The notes under the pieces were generated by a model. That model was not told where the DNA came from, did no database searches, and worked only from the letters and a program-made list of their open reading frames with translations. A stretch of 64,000 nucleotides of DNA from Piscicola geometra (Eukaryota; Annelida; Clitellata; Hirudinida; Piscicolidae). The number at the start of each line of letters is the position of its first letter. Positions within the stretch are counted from its first letter, which is position 1. Shown here one piece after another: positions 22,201 to 33,921 of this stretch. Both the position numbers and the translations under genes were made by a program. The stretch is from assembly GCA_943735955.1 (NCBI GenBank), contig OX030969.1, forward strand, positions 1,526,991 through 1,590,990, written 5' to 3'.

Positions 22201-22578
22201 TAAGAGCCCACTGATCCGATATCGGACATACTTATTTATATGGAATTTGTAGCTATTCTGGGTAGATTATAAGCAAGTAACTTTTTCTATTGTGTTGTTC
22301 ACGGTTAAAAGTATATACTTTTTGAAATGTGAAAGCATAATTACTGCGTCGTATTATTTTCTACTGGTTCAAACAAGTAAAACAATACATTTTGATTTCA
22401 CATGCTTTTAAAAATTGACTGTAAATGAAATATAGCACCAATTTGAATAAATATTATTTTAAAGCGTAGCTAACGCATCTACAATACAAAACAGACACAC
22501 AAAAATAATTATATATGACTAATTAATTAACTATAGTATTTTAGTTTTCATGTCCGAATTCGGATCACTGAGCTCTTA
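22201..22578. mobile_element. MITE with about 30-bp terminal inverted repeats
   Basis: Left end TAAGAGCCCACTGATCCGAT (continuing ATCGGACAT) is mirrored by the right end, whose reverse complement is TAAGAGCTCAGTGATCCGAA (continuing TTCGGACAT). TGGG flanks both sides (22197-22200 and 22579-22582), a possible 4-bp target duplication. There is no open frame inside. Confidence 0.75.
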
Positions 22579-23814
22579 TGGGTTAATCACGTAGAACTAG
22601 AAGTGGCTCAGATTATCTTTATTAAATAAAAATAATTTTATAAATACCATTAACTACAGACAAGGTCTTAGTAAGATTTTGTTTTGGGAAAAGCTGTTTT
22701 ACAAGTTTTTTTTATAAAAAAACTGGAACACAATGATAAATAATTTTTTTTCCACATTAATTTATTATGTCAACAAGTATAAAAGAAGTGAACTACAATC
22801 TACAATGTAACTTTAAAAGTAAAAAATGTGTAACATACACAATTTATGTTTTGTTTATGCTGAGCGATAACGTTTGTCTTGGAATATTTTAGTGGATTTA
22901 TAACGTAATTGAAAAAAAATATTTGGAGTAAAAGTAAAAAGTGGGAAGATTTGAAGAGATTTTTATCCAGTGCGAAAGGGAAGAGTGTGAAGCATGGCAG
23001 GCGCTGAGGGTGAGAAAGGAGAAAGCGAAGGATGAAAGAAGTTTCTTGTGTGGAATGTGTATGGGGAAGGTGATCAAAGAAGTGAAGAGAGAAAATGTGA
23101 AGTTGAAAAACGGTAGAGGCGGAAAGCAAAGGAAGAAGTATGGAGCTGGAAGGAAAAGAGTAACAAAAGAATGAGGAGGTGAAAGAAAGTATACAGATGT
23201 ATTGAACCCAGGTAGAAGAGAAGCTGAGAACGAACCTGATGAAAGAGGTGAAAACGGAGGTGGTGAGAAGTCAGAAGAAGAAGACAATAATTATGTTCGG
23301 GTTGAAGAAGGAGGGAGAAGAGGATGATGTCAAGGTGAAAAAGATAATCAGAGTCATTACTCAGGAGGCAATAGAACCAGTATTAGTGGAAAGAATGAGA
23401 GAGAAAGAAAACATGGAAAGTGGGTGCAGGCCTGTGATAATTGAATTCAGGTCAGAGCTAGATAAATGGAGGACAATGAGAAGGTGGATGCTGCTAAAAA
23501 AGGATGAGAGATAAGGAAGAGTTTTTTAGAGATGGACTTCCCTTGGAAGGGAGAAAAGAGGAAAGGAGAAAACAATGGGAGAAAACACAAAAGAAGATAG
23601 CTGAAGAGAGCGTTGATAGAAAAAAGAGCAATAGAGTTGAAGAATGTGGGCCACAGAAAGAATGTAGAAAAGGAAAACTATGGATAAAGGGAGACGAAGT
23701 GGAGGTGGAGGAAAGAAATAAGTTTCATGAGGGGAGGTAGAGAGAGGAGAGAAGAGAAATCAAAGTGGTCTTCAAGAATGCAGTTTAATTCATAATAAAT
23801 AATTATATAGATCT

Positions 23815-24450
23815 TTGGTTAGCGGCTGCCATTTTGGCAGGCGCTCAAATAAATTTGTAGAATAAACGGTTTTGGGTATAATATATTAAAATTTTAAAAT
23901 CTTAAGTCTAAATAAAAATTAAATTTAATTAATTTGAATGTTTTTAGTGCGAATGTTGGTTGTTTTAAATCTGTCGAGAAAGGCTGCAGCAGACCAAGAT
24001 GGCCGCAGGGAATCAAGTGAGCTGTGACATAAAGGAGAAATACTTCCATAGCAGCAGCAGTACCAGCGTTGGCAAGGACTTCTCCTTCACCCTCTTTCGC
24101 AGCCTCGGCACCAGTGGCAAGACAGAAAATTGAGAAGAATGATGATTGTGTTTTGTTGTTTTGATGATGATGTGGTGATGATTGTGCTGTGGTATGAGTG
24201 TTGGTATTGTGGTGAAGATTGAATTTTTTATTTGTGGTGATAGTGATTTTTTGGCGGTGATTGTCATGGTGGTGTGGGTGAGGTTGGATTATTGAGGTTG
24301 ATTGTTTGTTTTTATATATATTTTAATTTATATATATACATATATTGGTAGTGGTCTAAAAACCGTTTTATTTAACAAATTTATTTGAAAAGCGCCTTTG
24401 TTCACTTAGTAAAGGGCGCTATACAAATCATTAGTGATTGATTGATTGAT
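23815..24450 (+). mobile_element. Dispersed SINE-like element, copy d (type copy)
   Basis: Best-preserved copy. It begins GGTTAGCGGCTGCC; a 5' repeat GGCGCTCAAATAAATTTGTA (23840 on) is matched by an inverted 3' repeat at 24358-24396, about 34 of 38 positions pairing. It then ends GGGCGCTATACAAATCATTA and GTGATTGATTGATTGATG, a tail like those of the local LINEs. It sits inside LINE A between ORF1 and the endonuclease, so it is younger than LINE A. Confidence 0.85.
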
Positions 24451-24919
24451 GATAGATATCTGTGGACTGTGCGAGACAAATCTAAACGAAGATCAGATGG
24501 TGGATGGACAGGGCTTTTTAGAATGGCTCGGTGTAGGAAAGAAGATGGAAGAAAACAAATGTGGTGGTGTGGGGTTTTTAGTGAAGAAGGAATTGAAAAC
24601 AGAGGTAGTGAACAAATACCAAGAAGAAGATTTGCTGGTATTGAGGATGAACGGAGAAACAGGTCTAGTGGTGTGTGTGGTGTATCAGAGATGCGAGGGA
24701 GTGAATAAGGCTGCAAATGAAAAAAGAATTTCATGCATAGCTAGGGTGGCAAAGGAAGCCAAAATGACAGGAGATAGACTGGTGGTAGAAGGGGATTTCA
24801 ATGGGCATCTTATGGAATTGGATGGGATAGATAACACAAACGGTTTAAAAGTTAAGAAAATGATCGAAGAAGAAGAGCTGAGCATCTTGAATTGTGAGTG
24901 ACCAGGGATGAACATTCCC

Positions 24920-24990
24920 AATCAATCAATCAATCAATCAAATAGATTTCTATAGCGCTCTTTCTTTAAATTCAAGAGCGCTCACTTGGA
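24920..24990 (-). mobile_element. LINE 3' tail insert, antisense
   Basis: (AATC)n followed by AAATAGATTTCTATAGCGCT and TTCAAGAGCGCTCA, inserted in LINE A. It is the same tail as the minus-strand LINE ending at 42057. Confidence 0.6.
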
Positions 24991-26701
24991 AATGTGGCAA
25001 GAAAGAGTTTGGGTTAGACTTGAAACTAACTAACGATTAAGGAAAGGAAAAAGTGGTAGAAGGGTGGGTTGGTGAGCTTGGGGATGTAGTGGAAAGTGAT
25101 CACTGTATGTAGAGAAAAAGAAGAGGTGAAGAATTGGTTTAATAAAATATAAGAAAAAGATGAGGTACCGAAAAGACTTAGAAAAGGCATATGATAGGGT
25201 GAACAGAGGTAAATTGTTTGAGGTGTTAAAGAAAATAGGAATGGGTGGAAGAATTTGAAGGGTGTTGAGGGAATTGTATATAAAGAACAGAGTGAGGTTT
25301 GTGTTGAGGGACTTCAATTTATACACTAGGGATGTGGCAGCAGTCCTGGATAACCATTGAGCTGGGGTAGTGATGAAAGTACATAATCAAATGAGTAGAG
25401 AGGATAGTAGGAAAGAGTGGAGGTTTGGAGGAATTCTTTATGCTGATGACATCCTAGTGACTGCGGGAAATGAAGATAATATGAAGATAGTGTTAGAGGA
25501 TGTACTGGGTGTGGTAGAGGAATATGGAATGAAACTTAATGAGAAGAAATCTTAAGTGGTGGAACTGGTTAGTAACACAGGAATGGAAAAATGTCAAGAA
25601 TAGGTAATTAGAGGTAGAACCATACGAAAATGTGATGAGGTAAGATATTTAGGATTAAGGCTTAAAAGATTAAAAAAGGGGGGATTTATCAATTTAGTGA
25701 AATGGTGAAAAATGCTGGAAGCCTAACCAGAATGGTCAAATATGGAACAAAAAGATCGGGGAGTCGGTTTATCATGGGCAGGGAGGCATGGAAAAGCTTG
25801 ATTGTAAGAAAGATAATGTATAGTGTTGCAGCAGTTGGTTGGTCAGCTAAGGAAAGAAAGAAGTTAGAGGTTTTTCAGACTAAGTTTGGGAGATGGATAA
25901 GGGGGATAGAGACTAGTGTTAGGAACGTCGTAGTACATGGGGAAACAGCATGGAGTACATTCTGGAAAAGAGAAGCTAAGGTTATGACAGACTTTGTCAT
26001 CAGGACATTAGAGGGGAAAGATATTGTAGGAAAAGTATGTGTAGAGAAAATAGGTTAAAAATCTAAATGGTGAAAAGGTGTACCCAACTTTGGGAAAAAA
26101 TTGGGTTTGGAGGTTATGAGCCGAATGGAACGGATGCACGAGCAGGAGTGTTTATGATGGGGTTCATAAAAAGAGAGGTCAGAGGAATGGGGGTGAGGGA
26201 GATGGTAAAGAAGATTTAACAAAAGAGGAGAGAAGAATGGGGAAGTAAGATACAGGAAAGTAAAAGACTGAAAAGGTACCGTGAGGAGAAGTCAGAAAGC
26301 AGGAAGTTTGAAAAAAATGTAGATGGTTCAGATAGAACGAAAGTTAGGATTATGTTTAGAGAGGATAGCTTGACGGTAAGGAATAATGCAATTGTGCGCT
26401 GGAAGTATGAGAAGGAGGATAAGAAGTGTGTTTGTGGGAAGGAAGAGAATGAGAGGCACGTATTGCTGGAATGTGGGTTGTATGAAGAGTGGAGAGAAGA
26501 ATGGCTGACGGTTTGGAGAAGGGAGCGTAGAGAACAAGACCAGATGGAAGGGGTCCTTGGATACCAGAAGGAGGATCGGAGGATGCTGAAAAGTGTGGGG
26601 GCGATTTGGAAACAGAGCGAGAAGAGAGAAAGGGGGAGATAAAGAAAAAGATATTAAGTGTAAAGACAAAGGCACTATAAAGATACTACTACTACTACTA
26701 C

Positions 26702-26819
26702 AATGTTTGATGCAGACAATGTTTGATATATACATACAGGATTCACAAGGCACCATGTCTGAGACGCCTCTTGTATTTTATTGCCTGGACTCACTTTTAG
26801 ACACGTTTGTAGCGTTTCC

Positions 26820-26820
<1 letters not shown>
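26702..26820. other. Short spacer between (ACT)n tracts
   Basis: 119 bp with duplicated CAATGTTTGATG words. It may be the 3' end of another ACT-tailed element; nothing coding. Confidence 0.4.
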
Positions 26821-27062
<242 letters not shown>

Positions 27063-29449
27063 TCCGGCAATCTTTTTTGAAAAGTGTACTACATACTCGC
27101 ACCTATCACAGCGCTGATTGTGATACCGATCATTCTCTGGTCTGTTGCAAACTGAGACTCCAGCCCAAGAAAGTTCACCGGTCCAGGCCTGAAGGAAAAC
27201 CCCGAATCGATGGAAGCAAAACAAACCACCCAGACAAAGTGGCACAGTTTAACCAAGATCTCTTGGACTTGTTCCACCTAAAACCTCCAGATGGAACAGC
27301 TAAAAAACGTTGGGACCATATTTGGGAAACGGTTTACAAGGCTGCGTCCAAAGTCTTTGGAAAGAAACAGAACAAAAACAGTGATTGGTTTGAAGCCCAC
27401 TCCTTCACACTCACCCCAGCTATAGAAGAACGCCGCAGAACTCATCTGGAGTACAAGCTACTTCCCAGCCAAAAAAGTCTACAGGCGTACAGATCCTCCA
27501 AGAATGCAGTTCAGAAATTAGCAAGAAAATGCGCTAATGACTACTGGCTTCAGCTATGCCGAAAGATTCAACAATCATTCGATACTGGAGACATCAAGGG
27601 CATGTACGACGGTATTAAAAGAGCCACAGGTCGCACTATGAAGACCATAGCCCCACTCAAGTCTGCCACTGGTGCAATCATTGACGATAAGTACAAGCAG
27701 ATGGACCGCTGGGTAGAACACTACTTCGACCTATACTCCAAGCAGAATCACGTGAGTGATGAAGCCCATTCCGCAGTTGAAACTCTTCCACTCATGATGG
27801 AACTAGATGAAAAGCCCAGTGTTACAGAATTAAAGAAGGCGTATGAAAGTTTGTCTTCAGGGAAAGCTCCAGGGGCTGATGGCATACCACCAGAAGTCAT
27901 CAAATGCGGAAGCACAGCCCTTCTAGAACAACTGCACGGTCTCCTCTGCCAATGCTGGGAAGAAGGAACTGTACCTCAGGACATGAGAGACGCCAAAATA
28001 ATCACTTCATACAAGAACAAGGGCGAGAGAAGTGACTGCAACAACTACAGAGGAATATCTCTCTTCAGTGTCGTGGGCAAAGTGTTCGCACTTGTAGTCC
28101 TAAAAAATAACAAAAGCTTGCTGATAGGGTGTATCCAGAATCACAAGCTGGGTTTCGCGCAGAAAGGTCAACCATAGATATGATCTTCACACTCAGACAA
28201 CTGCAAGAAAAATGCAGAGAACAAAACAAACCCTTTTTCCTAGCTTTCATAGACCTGACCAAAGCGTTTGATCTTGTCAATAGGAATGAACTATTCAACA
28301 TTCTCGCAAAGATTTGCTGCCCACCAACGCTGAGCGTAATAAGGTCGTTCCATGGCAATATGAAAAGCACTGTGCAGTACGATGGGTCGACATCAAGTGC
28401 TTTTGAAATCCGCAGTGGCGTCAAACAAGGCTGTGTTCTCGCTCCCACTCTCTTCGGCATCTTCTTTGCTGTTATGTTGAAACGTGCCTTTGGAGCATCA
28501 ACAGAAGGTGTATATCTTCCCTCCCACTCAGACGGCAGTCTTTTCAACCTGGCTCGTCTGAAGGCAAAAAGCAAAATACGAATAGTGACGATCAGAGACA
28601 TGCTGTTTGCGGATGATGCCGCACTGGTCACCCACTCTAAAGCATAATTGCAAAGACTGCTCGACAGGTTTTCCAAGGCATGCGATAAGTTCAGCCTACA
28701 AATCAGCCTCAAGAACACACAGGTGATGGCACAGCACGCAGAACGACCTCACATCACTGTCAACAACTATGCTCTGGAAGTCGTCAGCCAGTTTACCTAC
28801 CTTGGTTCGACAATCACTGATGACTTCTCACTAGTTGCAGAACTGAACAGAGGATCGGCAAAGCTTTGACAACCTTTGCCAGGCTGTCACCAAGAGTTTG
28901 GAGCAACAAGATGCTGACAATAAAGACAAAGACAGATGTGTACAAGGCATGTGTTCTGAGCACTCTTCTTTACGCCAGTGAATCCTGGACACTATACGCA
29001 TACCAGGAAAAAAGATTGAGCGCTTTCCACATGTGCTGTCTTAGACGCATGCTCGGAATCTCAAGAAGAGACCGCGTCACAAACAACGAGGTGTTGGCGA
29101 GGGCAGCCATTTCAAGCATGACCCCTCTTCTTCGTCAAAGACGTCTCCAATGGTTAGGACATGTACGTCGGATGGATGATGGCCGACTTCCCAAAGACGT
29201 GCTATTCGGCGAGCTTGCCTCAGGTTGGAGAGCAACTGGCAGGCCATACCTTCGCTACAAGGACGTCTGCAAGCGCGATCTAAAATCTACAGAGATCGAC
29301 GTCAGCACCTGGGAATCGCTTGCTGAAGATAAAAGCAGATAAAAGAACAACAACCATCAGAGAACAACAACCAGCAGCGACAAAATTACAGCGAAAAGTT
29401 CTCCCTCGGCGCAAGTCCATTGTGTACTTAGACTGAAGGACGCCAACAA

Positions 29450-29450
<1 letters not shown>
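27063..29450 (+). pseudogene. LINE B relic, RT-encoding, 5' truncated
   Basis: Best-preserved retrotransposon of the window. It starts inside the end of the endonuclease domain (CDTDHSLVCCKLRL) and continues to SSGKAPGADGIPPEVIKCGS, CNNYRGISLFSVVGKVF (27077-28177). After a frameshift at about 28100 comes RT with AFIDLTKAFDLVNR, RSGVKQGCVLAPTLF and MLFADDAALVTH (28129-28647). A stop at 28648 follows, then the thumb (28648-28869), another frameshift, and a C-terminal frame 28866-29342 with SESWTLYAYQEKRL and RRLQWLGHVRRMDDGRLPKD. The FADD catalytic motif is intact but the element is dead through two frameshifts and a stop. The clade cannot be fixed by eye; RTE-like layout is my guess. Confidence 0.9.
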
Positions 29451-29794
<344 letters not shown>

Positions 29795-29970
29795 AAATTG
29801 ATGCATCGAATATTTTGGCTCATTTTGTCTATAGTTTCATTACTATTAATTTTGCGTAGCTTTGTTTGCAGAGCTATTGAAAGTAAGTAAATAGTCGATT
29901 TTTATAGGATTAAATTGGTAGTGTAATCTTCAACGATTCTCGGTCTAAAACTGGATTCTATTACACCATA

Positions 29971-31532
29971 GTGTTCCTCATGTCTAATTGGTTATACTCC
30001 CGTATAATAATGATTTTCATTATTAGGCCTGATTGTTATCTACTATTTAATAATAACAATAATGGGGAGCTTAGTGCAGAGGCTAGAACGACCATCAACA
30101 GACTAGGATTGGCAAGGCACCGCCAGCATTGGCACTATCGTGGTAGACGAGGCGGAAAACTTGTAATGGAACGCCAAAGCCGGCACGCTCTTAGAAGCCA
30201 TGAGCCAGTTGTCCATGAGAAAGTTGATCGGCACAAATGTCAGAAAAGTGGGCCTCCAGTCGTGCTGGGCCTACTCAACACTAGGTCTCTCCACAATAAG
30301 GTGGATGATGTTCTGGAAACCATGAGAGAGTACAAGATAAACGGGCTGTTTCTGGTTGAGACTTGGCATGATCTTGAGTCAGTCTGTATCAGCCGACTGC
30401 GGCAGGAGGGCTTGGTACTGGTCGAAAGATCAAGGCCTAGACTCTCCAATACAGTAAACACGCTGCATTTAAACCACAGAAGAGTTGCAGTCGTGGCTGA
30501 CTCTGGATTCCAGGTTACACCATAGGACACAGAAGTCCTCAAGTCTCGAGCATCTTTGTGTCAGAATCACTTTTGTTTCAATGGCGGTCATTGGTTTAGT
30601 TGTTTATCGAACAGGTTATGCTTCTAGAGTGTTCTTCAAGGATTTCAATGAAATAATGAGCACCTTGGCCACATACAGTGAAGAAGTATTAATCTTGGGA
30701 GATTTCAACCTCCATCTCAAAAAGCCAAGTGATAACAATACTCAGACGTTTCAGAATATTCTGAGATCTAATGGTTTCCAGTCATCAGCCAACCAACTAC
30801 TTGAGTGGCAGATGTTTTGACATCCGCTGTAGTGGGACAAAATCGACCACGTCGGTTTCTGCTGTAGGAGTCTCCCAAAGTTCAGTCCTTGGTCTTCTAC
30901 TGTTTTTTTTGTACACTGGAGATTTGGAAAGAATATAAACTAAACATGATCTTGTTTTTCATCAGTATGTTGATGACACCCAGATTTACGGTCATTGCAT
31001 TAAAGGTCATCAAGCTTATTCGCATCTTTCAAGCCGCTTGCATTTCAATTTTGCTTTACGGCTGCGAATCATGGATACTCACTGCAGCATTATCAAAGAA
31101 ACTTGACATCTTCGCAAGAACTAGCTAGTCTAACAGTCTAGCGACCACATCCCAAACGAGTCTCTCTACGCACGAGTCGGACAGGAGCGCATCAGCGAAA
31201 TGATCAGAAAACGACAACTTGCATTTACTGGTCATTGTCTTCGCATGCCTGTGGATGAGCCTGTGCACCGCTATTTGTTCTACGAGTCCTAGATGAAAGC
31301 ACGAAAGCGTCCTGGCAGACCAAGAACCTCATACAGACAACAAATCTCGGCATACATTGAACCATGGCAGTCTACGATTGAAGCCATCCAGCTTAAATCG
31401 TTGGCTATGAACAAAAATGTTTGGAATCATTTTGTCTTGCCGCAAAAAAAGCCTCCTGGTGGTGATGATGATCTTTTAATTTTTGGAAAACGAGACTGCA
31501 GATATTTCAAAAATGGACCATTGTATTTCTAA
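29971..31532 (+). pseudogene. LINE C relic, chimeric
   Basis: Endonuclease N-terminal half at 30060-30525 (LNTRSLHNKVDDVLETMREY, INGLFLVETWHDLE), frameshift, endonuclease C half 30560-30820 (VLILGDFNLHL), then an RT palm piece at 30870-31010 with VSQSSVLGLLLF and FHQYVDDTQIYGHC. After a sharp junction near 31010, a different LINE's C-terminal part follows: FQAACISILLYGCESWILTA, SDHIPNESLYARVGQERISE in another frame, and NVWNHFVLPQKK. A CR1-like 5' part appears joined to the 3' end of the LINE type seen at 19215. All frames are broken. Confidence 0.75.
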
Positions 31533-31539
31533 CGCTTAG

Positions 31540-31930
31540 GCAATCTTCTGCTGTTTGCACTCCTAATATTTACACTCTTGTTTGCATTTCAGAAGAGTTA
31601 TGGCAGCTTTTCACTATAGCTCTTACACCAAGCTTTGATTAACATTGATTCAGTTGTTTGCCATTATGGATCTAACAGCTAAAAATAAAAATAAAAATAA
31701 TTATGATCAGCCTGTACTAGAGAAGACTAAGAGAAAAGTCATAAAAAGACTTTCTTTATTTTCCTTGTTAATGTCTATAAAAGAAACTTATTTACAAGCA
31801 TTTCATCTTTTGAAGATTCCAGTTTTTGTGGTAATATTAAACTCTTCTATGTTAATAATAATAAAAAAATTCCAACTATCAATAAGTCACTTTTTTAATC
31901 ACTAGACATTTTTAACAGCAAAAGAATTTT
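31540..31930. other. Upstream region of the CA-like gene
   Basis: No recognised gene. AT-rich, likely to hold the promoter of the CA-like gene. A frame 31645-31905 has no domain that I recognise. Confidence 0.4.
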
Positions 31931-31935
31931 CCAAA

Positions 31936-33462
31936 ATGAACCTGATTGGACAGATCCTTCTTGGTTTTATTTTCTTTTTAGCAAGTTCGATCAGTAAAAT
32001 TATGTCTTTGATTTTTATTCAAATTTTAACCTTTTAAAATTTATATTTTTCAAAATGATGATAATAATATAATCATTCATCAAGATGAATTGATAACGTC
32101 TATAACTTTTTCATTTTCTAAAAAGTGACAGCGGCAGCATATAACCCCTACCCGTTGAAGAAACCATGTGGGATTCCCATAAAATTTCCCATTGTAATTC
32201 CAACCACCAGCGTTGATGTACAGTTCGAGTGGAGCAATTCTCGCAACACCAATGGTCTCTTCGTGCGTAGCGACGGGCAGTCAGGTGAGAAAGATTTTGT
32301 AGTGGATCATTTTTGCTTTCGCTTAACTTTCGGTTAATCTACTTTTTTTAAATGTAACTATTTCAAGTTTTTCTTTTTAACTTAATTTCAGTTTTCATCA
32401 AGGCAAAAAACATTAACGACTTTGGACAAACTGTGCGTATTGATGACTCTACCTTGCATCTCAGAAACGTTTACTTCCACTGGGGGACAGAAGGTTCCAG
32501 AGGGTCTTTGCACACTCTTGATGGTTTTGGCTACGAAGGAGAAGTTTGAGTTGCTTCTAAACTTTCATTTTATCGTAAAATGCCAAGTATAAGGCACACT
32601 TTTTTATATTTAAATAAAAAATTGAAAGTTTCGCAAAAACATAGGAGACTTTCAATGCTTTGCAATTCAAACTTGTGTCTAGGTGTTGTTCAATTTCAAA
32701 GATGAGAAAGGAAGTACTGTGAATGTGTCGTTTTTCATGCAGGTGATTTATTCTAACAAGTCTTCACTTGAAAAAAATTTTGCAAAATGATGAAAAGAGA
32801 TTTAAAATTATGAATAAACTATTAAATTAAAATCAGATAGAAATCATGTTTGTTTTGATGCTTTCCAGGAGAAGGCTGATTACAAAGACATACCCGAAAT
32901 CGAAATGGTTAAAGTTGCTTTGGACAGCATACCATCTTCCCGTGAGTTTTTAAAATATTTTTTTTACTGCAAAATTTAATCAATCAAAACGTCTGTCAAA
33001 AAACTAACATCTATTAAACATACAATCAAATCCAGTATTAAAATTCATTTGAAACAGCCTATGAAACACCCTTGACCACAACTGGCGAGAAGTTTTCTCC
33101 CCTGAGTTTCAAGACAAGTAATAGCTTCTACCACTACGAAGGAGAATGGGTAAAAACACCTTGTGCATTGATCTTCCGAAGCATTGTCTTCCGCGACCCT
33201 CTCTTTGTCTCTTCTTCTTTTGTAAGTTTTTAAAATTCACGAATTTTTTATTTTAACTTCAAAGTTTAATAAGAGCCAATCATGGATCTCTCAAATGGAA
33301 GTCAATGAAGAATGGTTGAGAAAAAATTGAACGTTTTAATGCACTTAAACTCTTTAGTTTCAGAAGTTGAGGACGATGAAAGACTTGAACGGTAAGCCTA
33401 TGCTGCTCAGCCCCCAAGTACCTAGGCACACCTCGGATGGCAGAACAATAAGCCACAACTAA
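31936..33462 (+). CDS. Secreted alpha-carbonic-anhydrase-like protein, probably inactive
   Basis: Seven exons give about 256 aa: 31936-31993 signal peptide (MNLIGQILLGFIFFLASS), 32126-32284, 32392-32543, 32683-32742, 32869-32941, 33058-33221, 33358-33462 with stop TAA. Introns are 107-139 bp, all GT..AG, phases 1, 1, 0, 0, 1, 0, and the model stays in frame throughout. Family signatures: LRNVYFHWGTEGSRGSLHTL (the HFHWG..GSEHT region), FYHYEGEWVKTPC (the Y.GS.TTPPC region) and a C-terminal DGRTI like the usual NGR. In human CA II numbering His94 is Tyr, His119 is Leu, Glu106 is Leu and the Thr199 position is not Thr; only His96 of the zinc triad remains. I therefore infer no carbonic anhydrase activity and a binding or structural role. 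It ends about 45 bp before the duplicated receptor block starts. Confidence 0.82.
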
Positions 33463-33693
33463 TTTCTTCGATTGATTTGACTCATCAATCATGTCTGAAT
33501 TTCAAATTGTTGAATTATTTAAGAATTGTAGAATCAATTTGTAATTTGTTTAGTAATTTTTCAAATAAATTCAAAATTTCCACGGATTTAATGTTTTTAA
33601 GATGGCAGAGTCATAGATTAAATAAATTAAATAATATGAAATAGAAGCAGTAAAAAATTAGTATATTACTGAAAGTAAAAACACGTTCTCTTC

Positions 33694-33793
33694 AAGGATT
33701 CTGTTGTTAAAGAAATTTGGCTAATTTTCATTTAAAAATTTAATATTTTGAAAAGTATTAGCAGAAACTTCCTAACAACAGAATCTTTGAAGA
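33694..33793. repeat. 19-bp inverted repeat upstream of receptor copy 2
   Basis: TTCAAGGATTCTGTTGTTA at 33694-33712 pairs with TAACAACAGAATCTTTGAA at 33775-33793, one mismatch. Copy 3 keeps the right half (near 47177) better than the left. It lies directly before the promoter box, so it could be regulatory or a MITE end. Confidence 0.5.
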
Positions 33794-33802
33794 AGACGAG
33801 AC

Positions 33803-33921
33803 TTTACTTTTAGTTCTTCGTATCATTTCCAACGCCAAAAACATCAACAACTCCTTTTACAAACAAACAAAATTGATTAACTAACGATATATTCTTCAAA
33901 CCATGAGCAATAAACTCCAAA
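33803..33921 (+). promoter_or_regulatory. Putative promoter and leader, receptor copy 2
   Basis: The box ACTTTTAGTTCTTCGTATC, then ATTTCCAACGCC, corresponds to that before copy 1 and copy 3. A short upstream ATG at 33903 opens an 11-codon frame that overlaps the main start at 33922; it is kept in copy 3 (47306). Confidence 0.5.

Larger units (their letters stand above)
22900..26701 (+). pseudogene. LINE A relic (ORF1, endonuclease, RT)
   Basis: Parts in order: an ORF1-like lysine-rich frame 22941-23514 with IMFGLKKEGEEDDVKVKKII and RPVIIEFRSELDKW, the RRM-like layout of LINE ORF1 proteins; an APE-type endonuclease 24446-24901 (ICGLCETNLNEDQM, CGGVGFLVKKEL, VVEGDFNGHLME); RT pieces with LEKAYDRVNR at about 25178-25207 and GGILYADDILVTAGN at 25430; thumb and C-terminal pieces 25702-26642, the latter with a C/H-rich CVCGKEENERHVLLECGLY. 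Many stops and frameshifts. A SINE-like element at 23815-24450 and a LINE tail at 24925-24985 interrupt it. It ends in (ACT)n at 26682-26701. Confidence 0.85.

Noticed and set aside
33280..33492. Minus-strand 70-codon frame over the CA-like gene end
   Set aside because: It is a shadow of the last CA-like exon, which reads coherently on the plus strand (LNGKPMLLSPQVPRHTSDGR).
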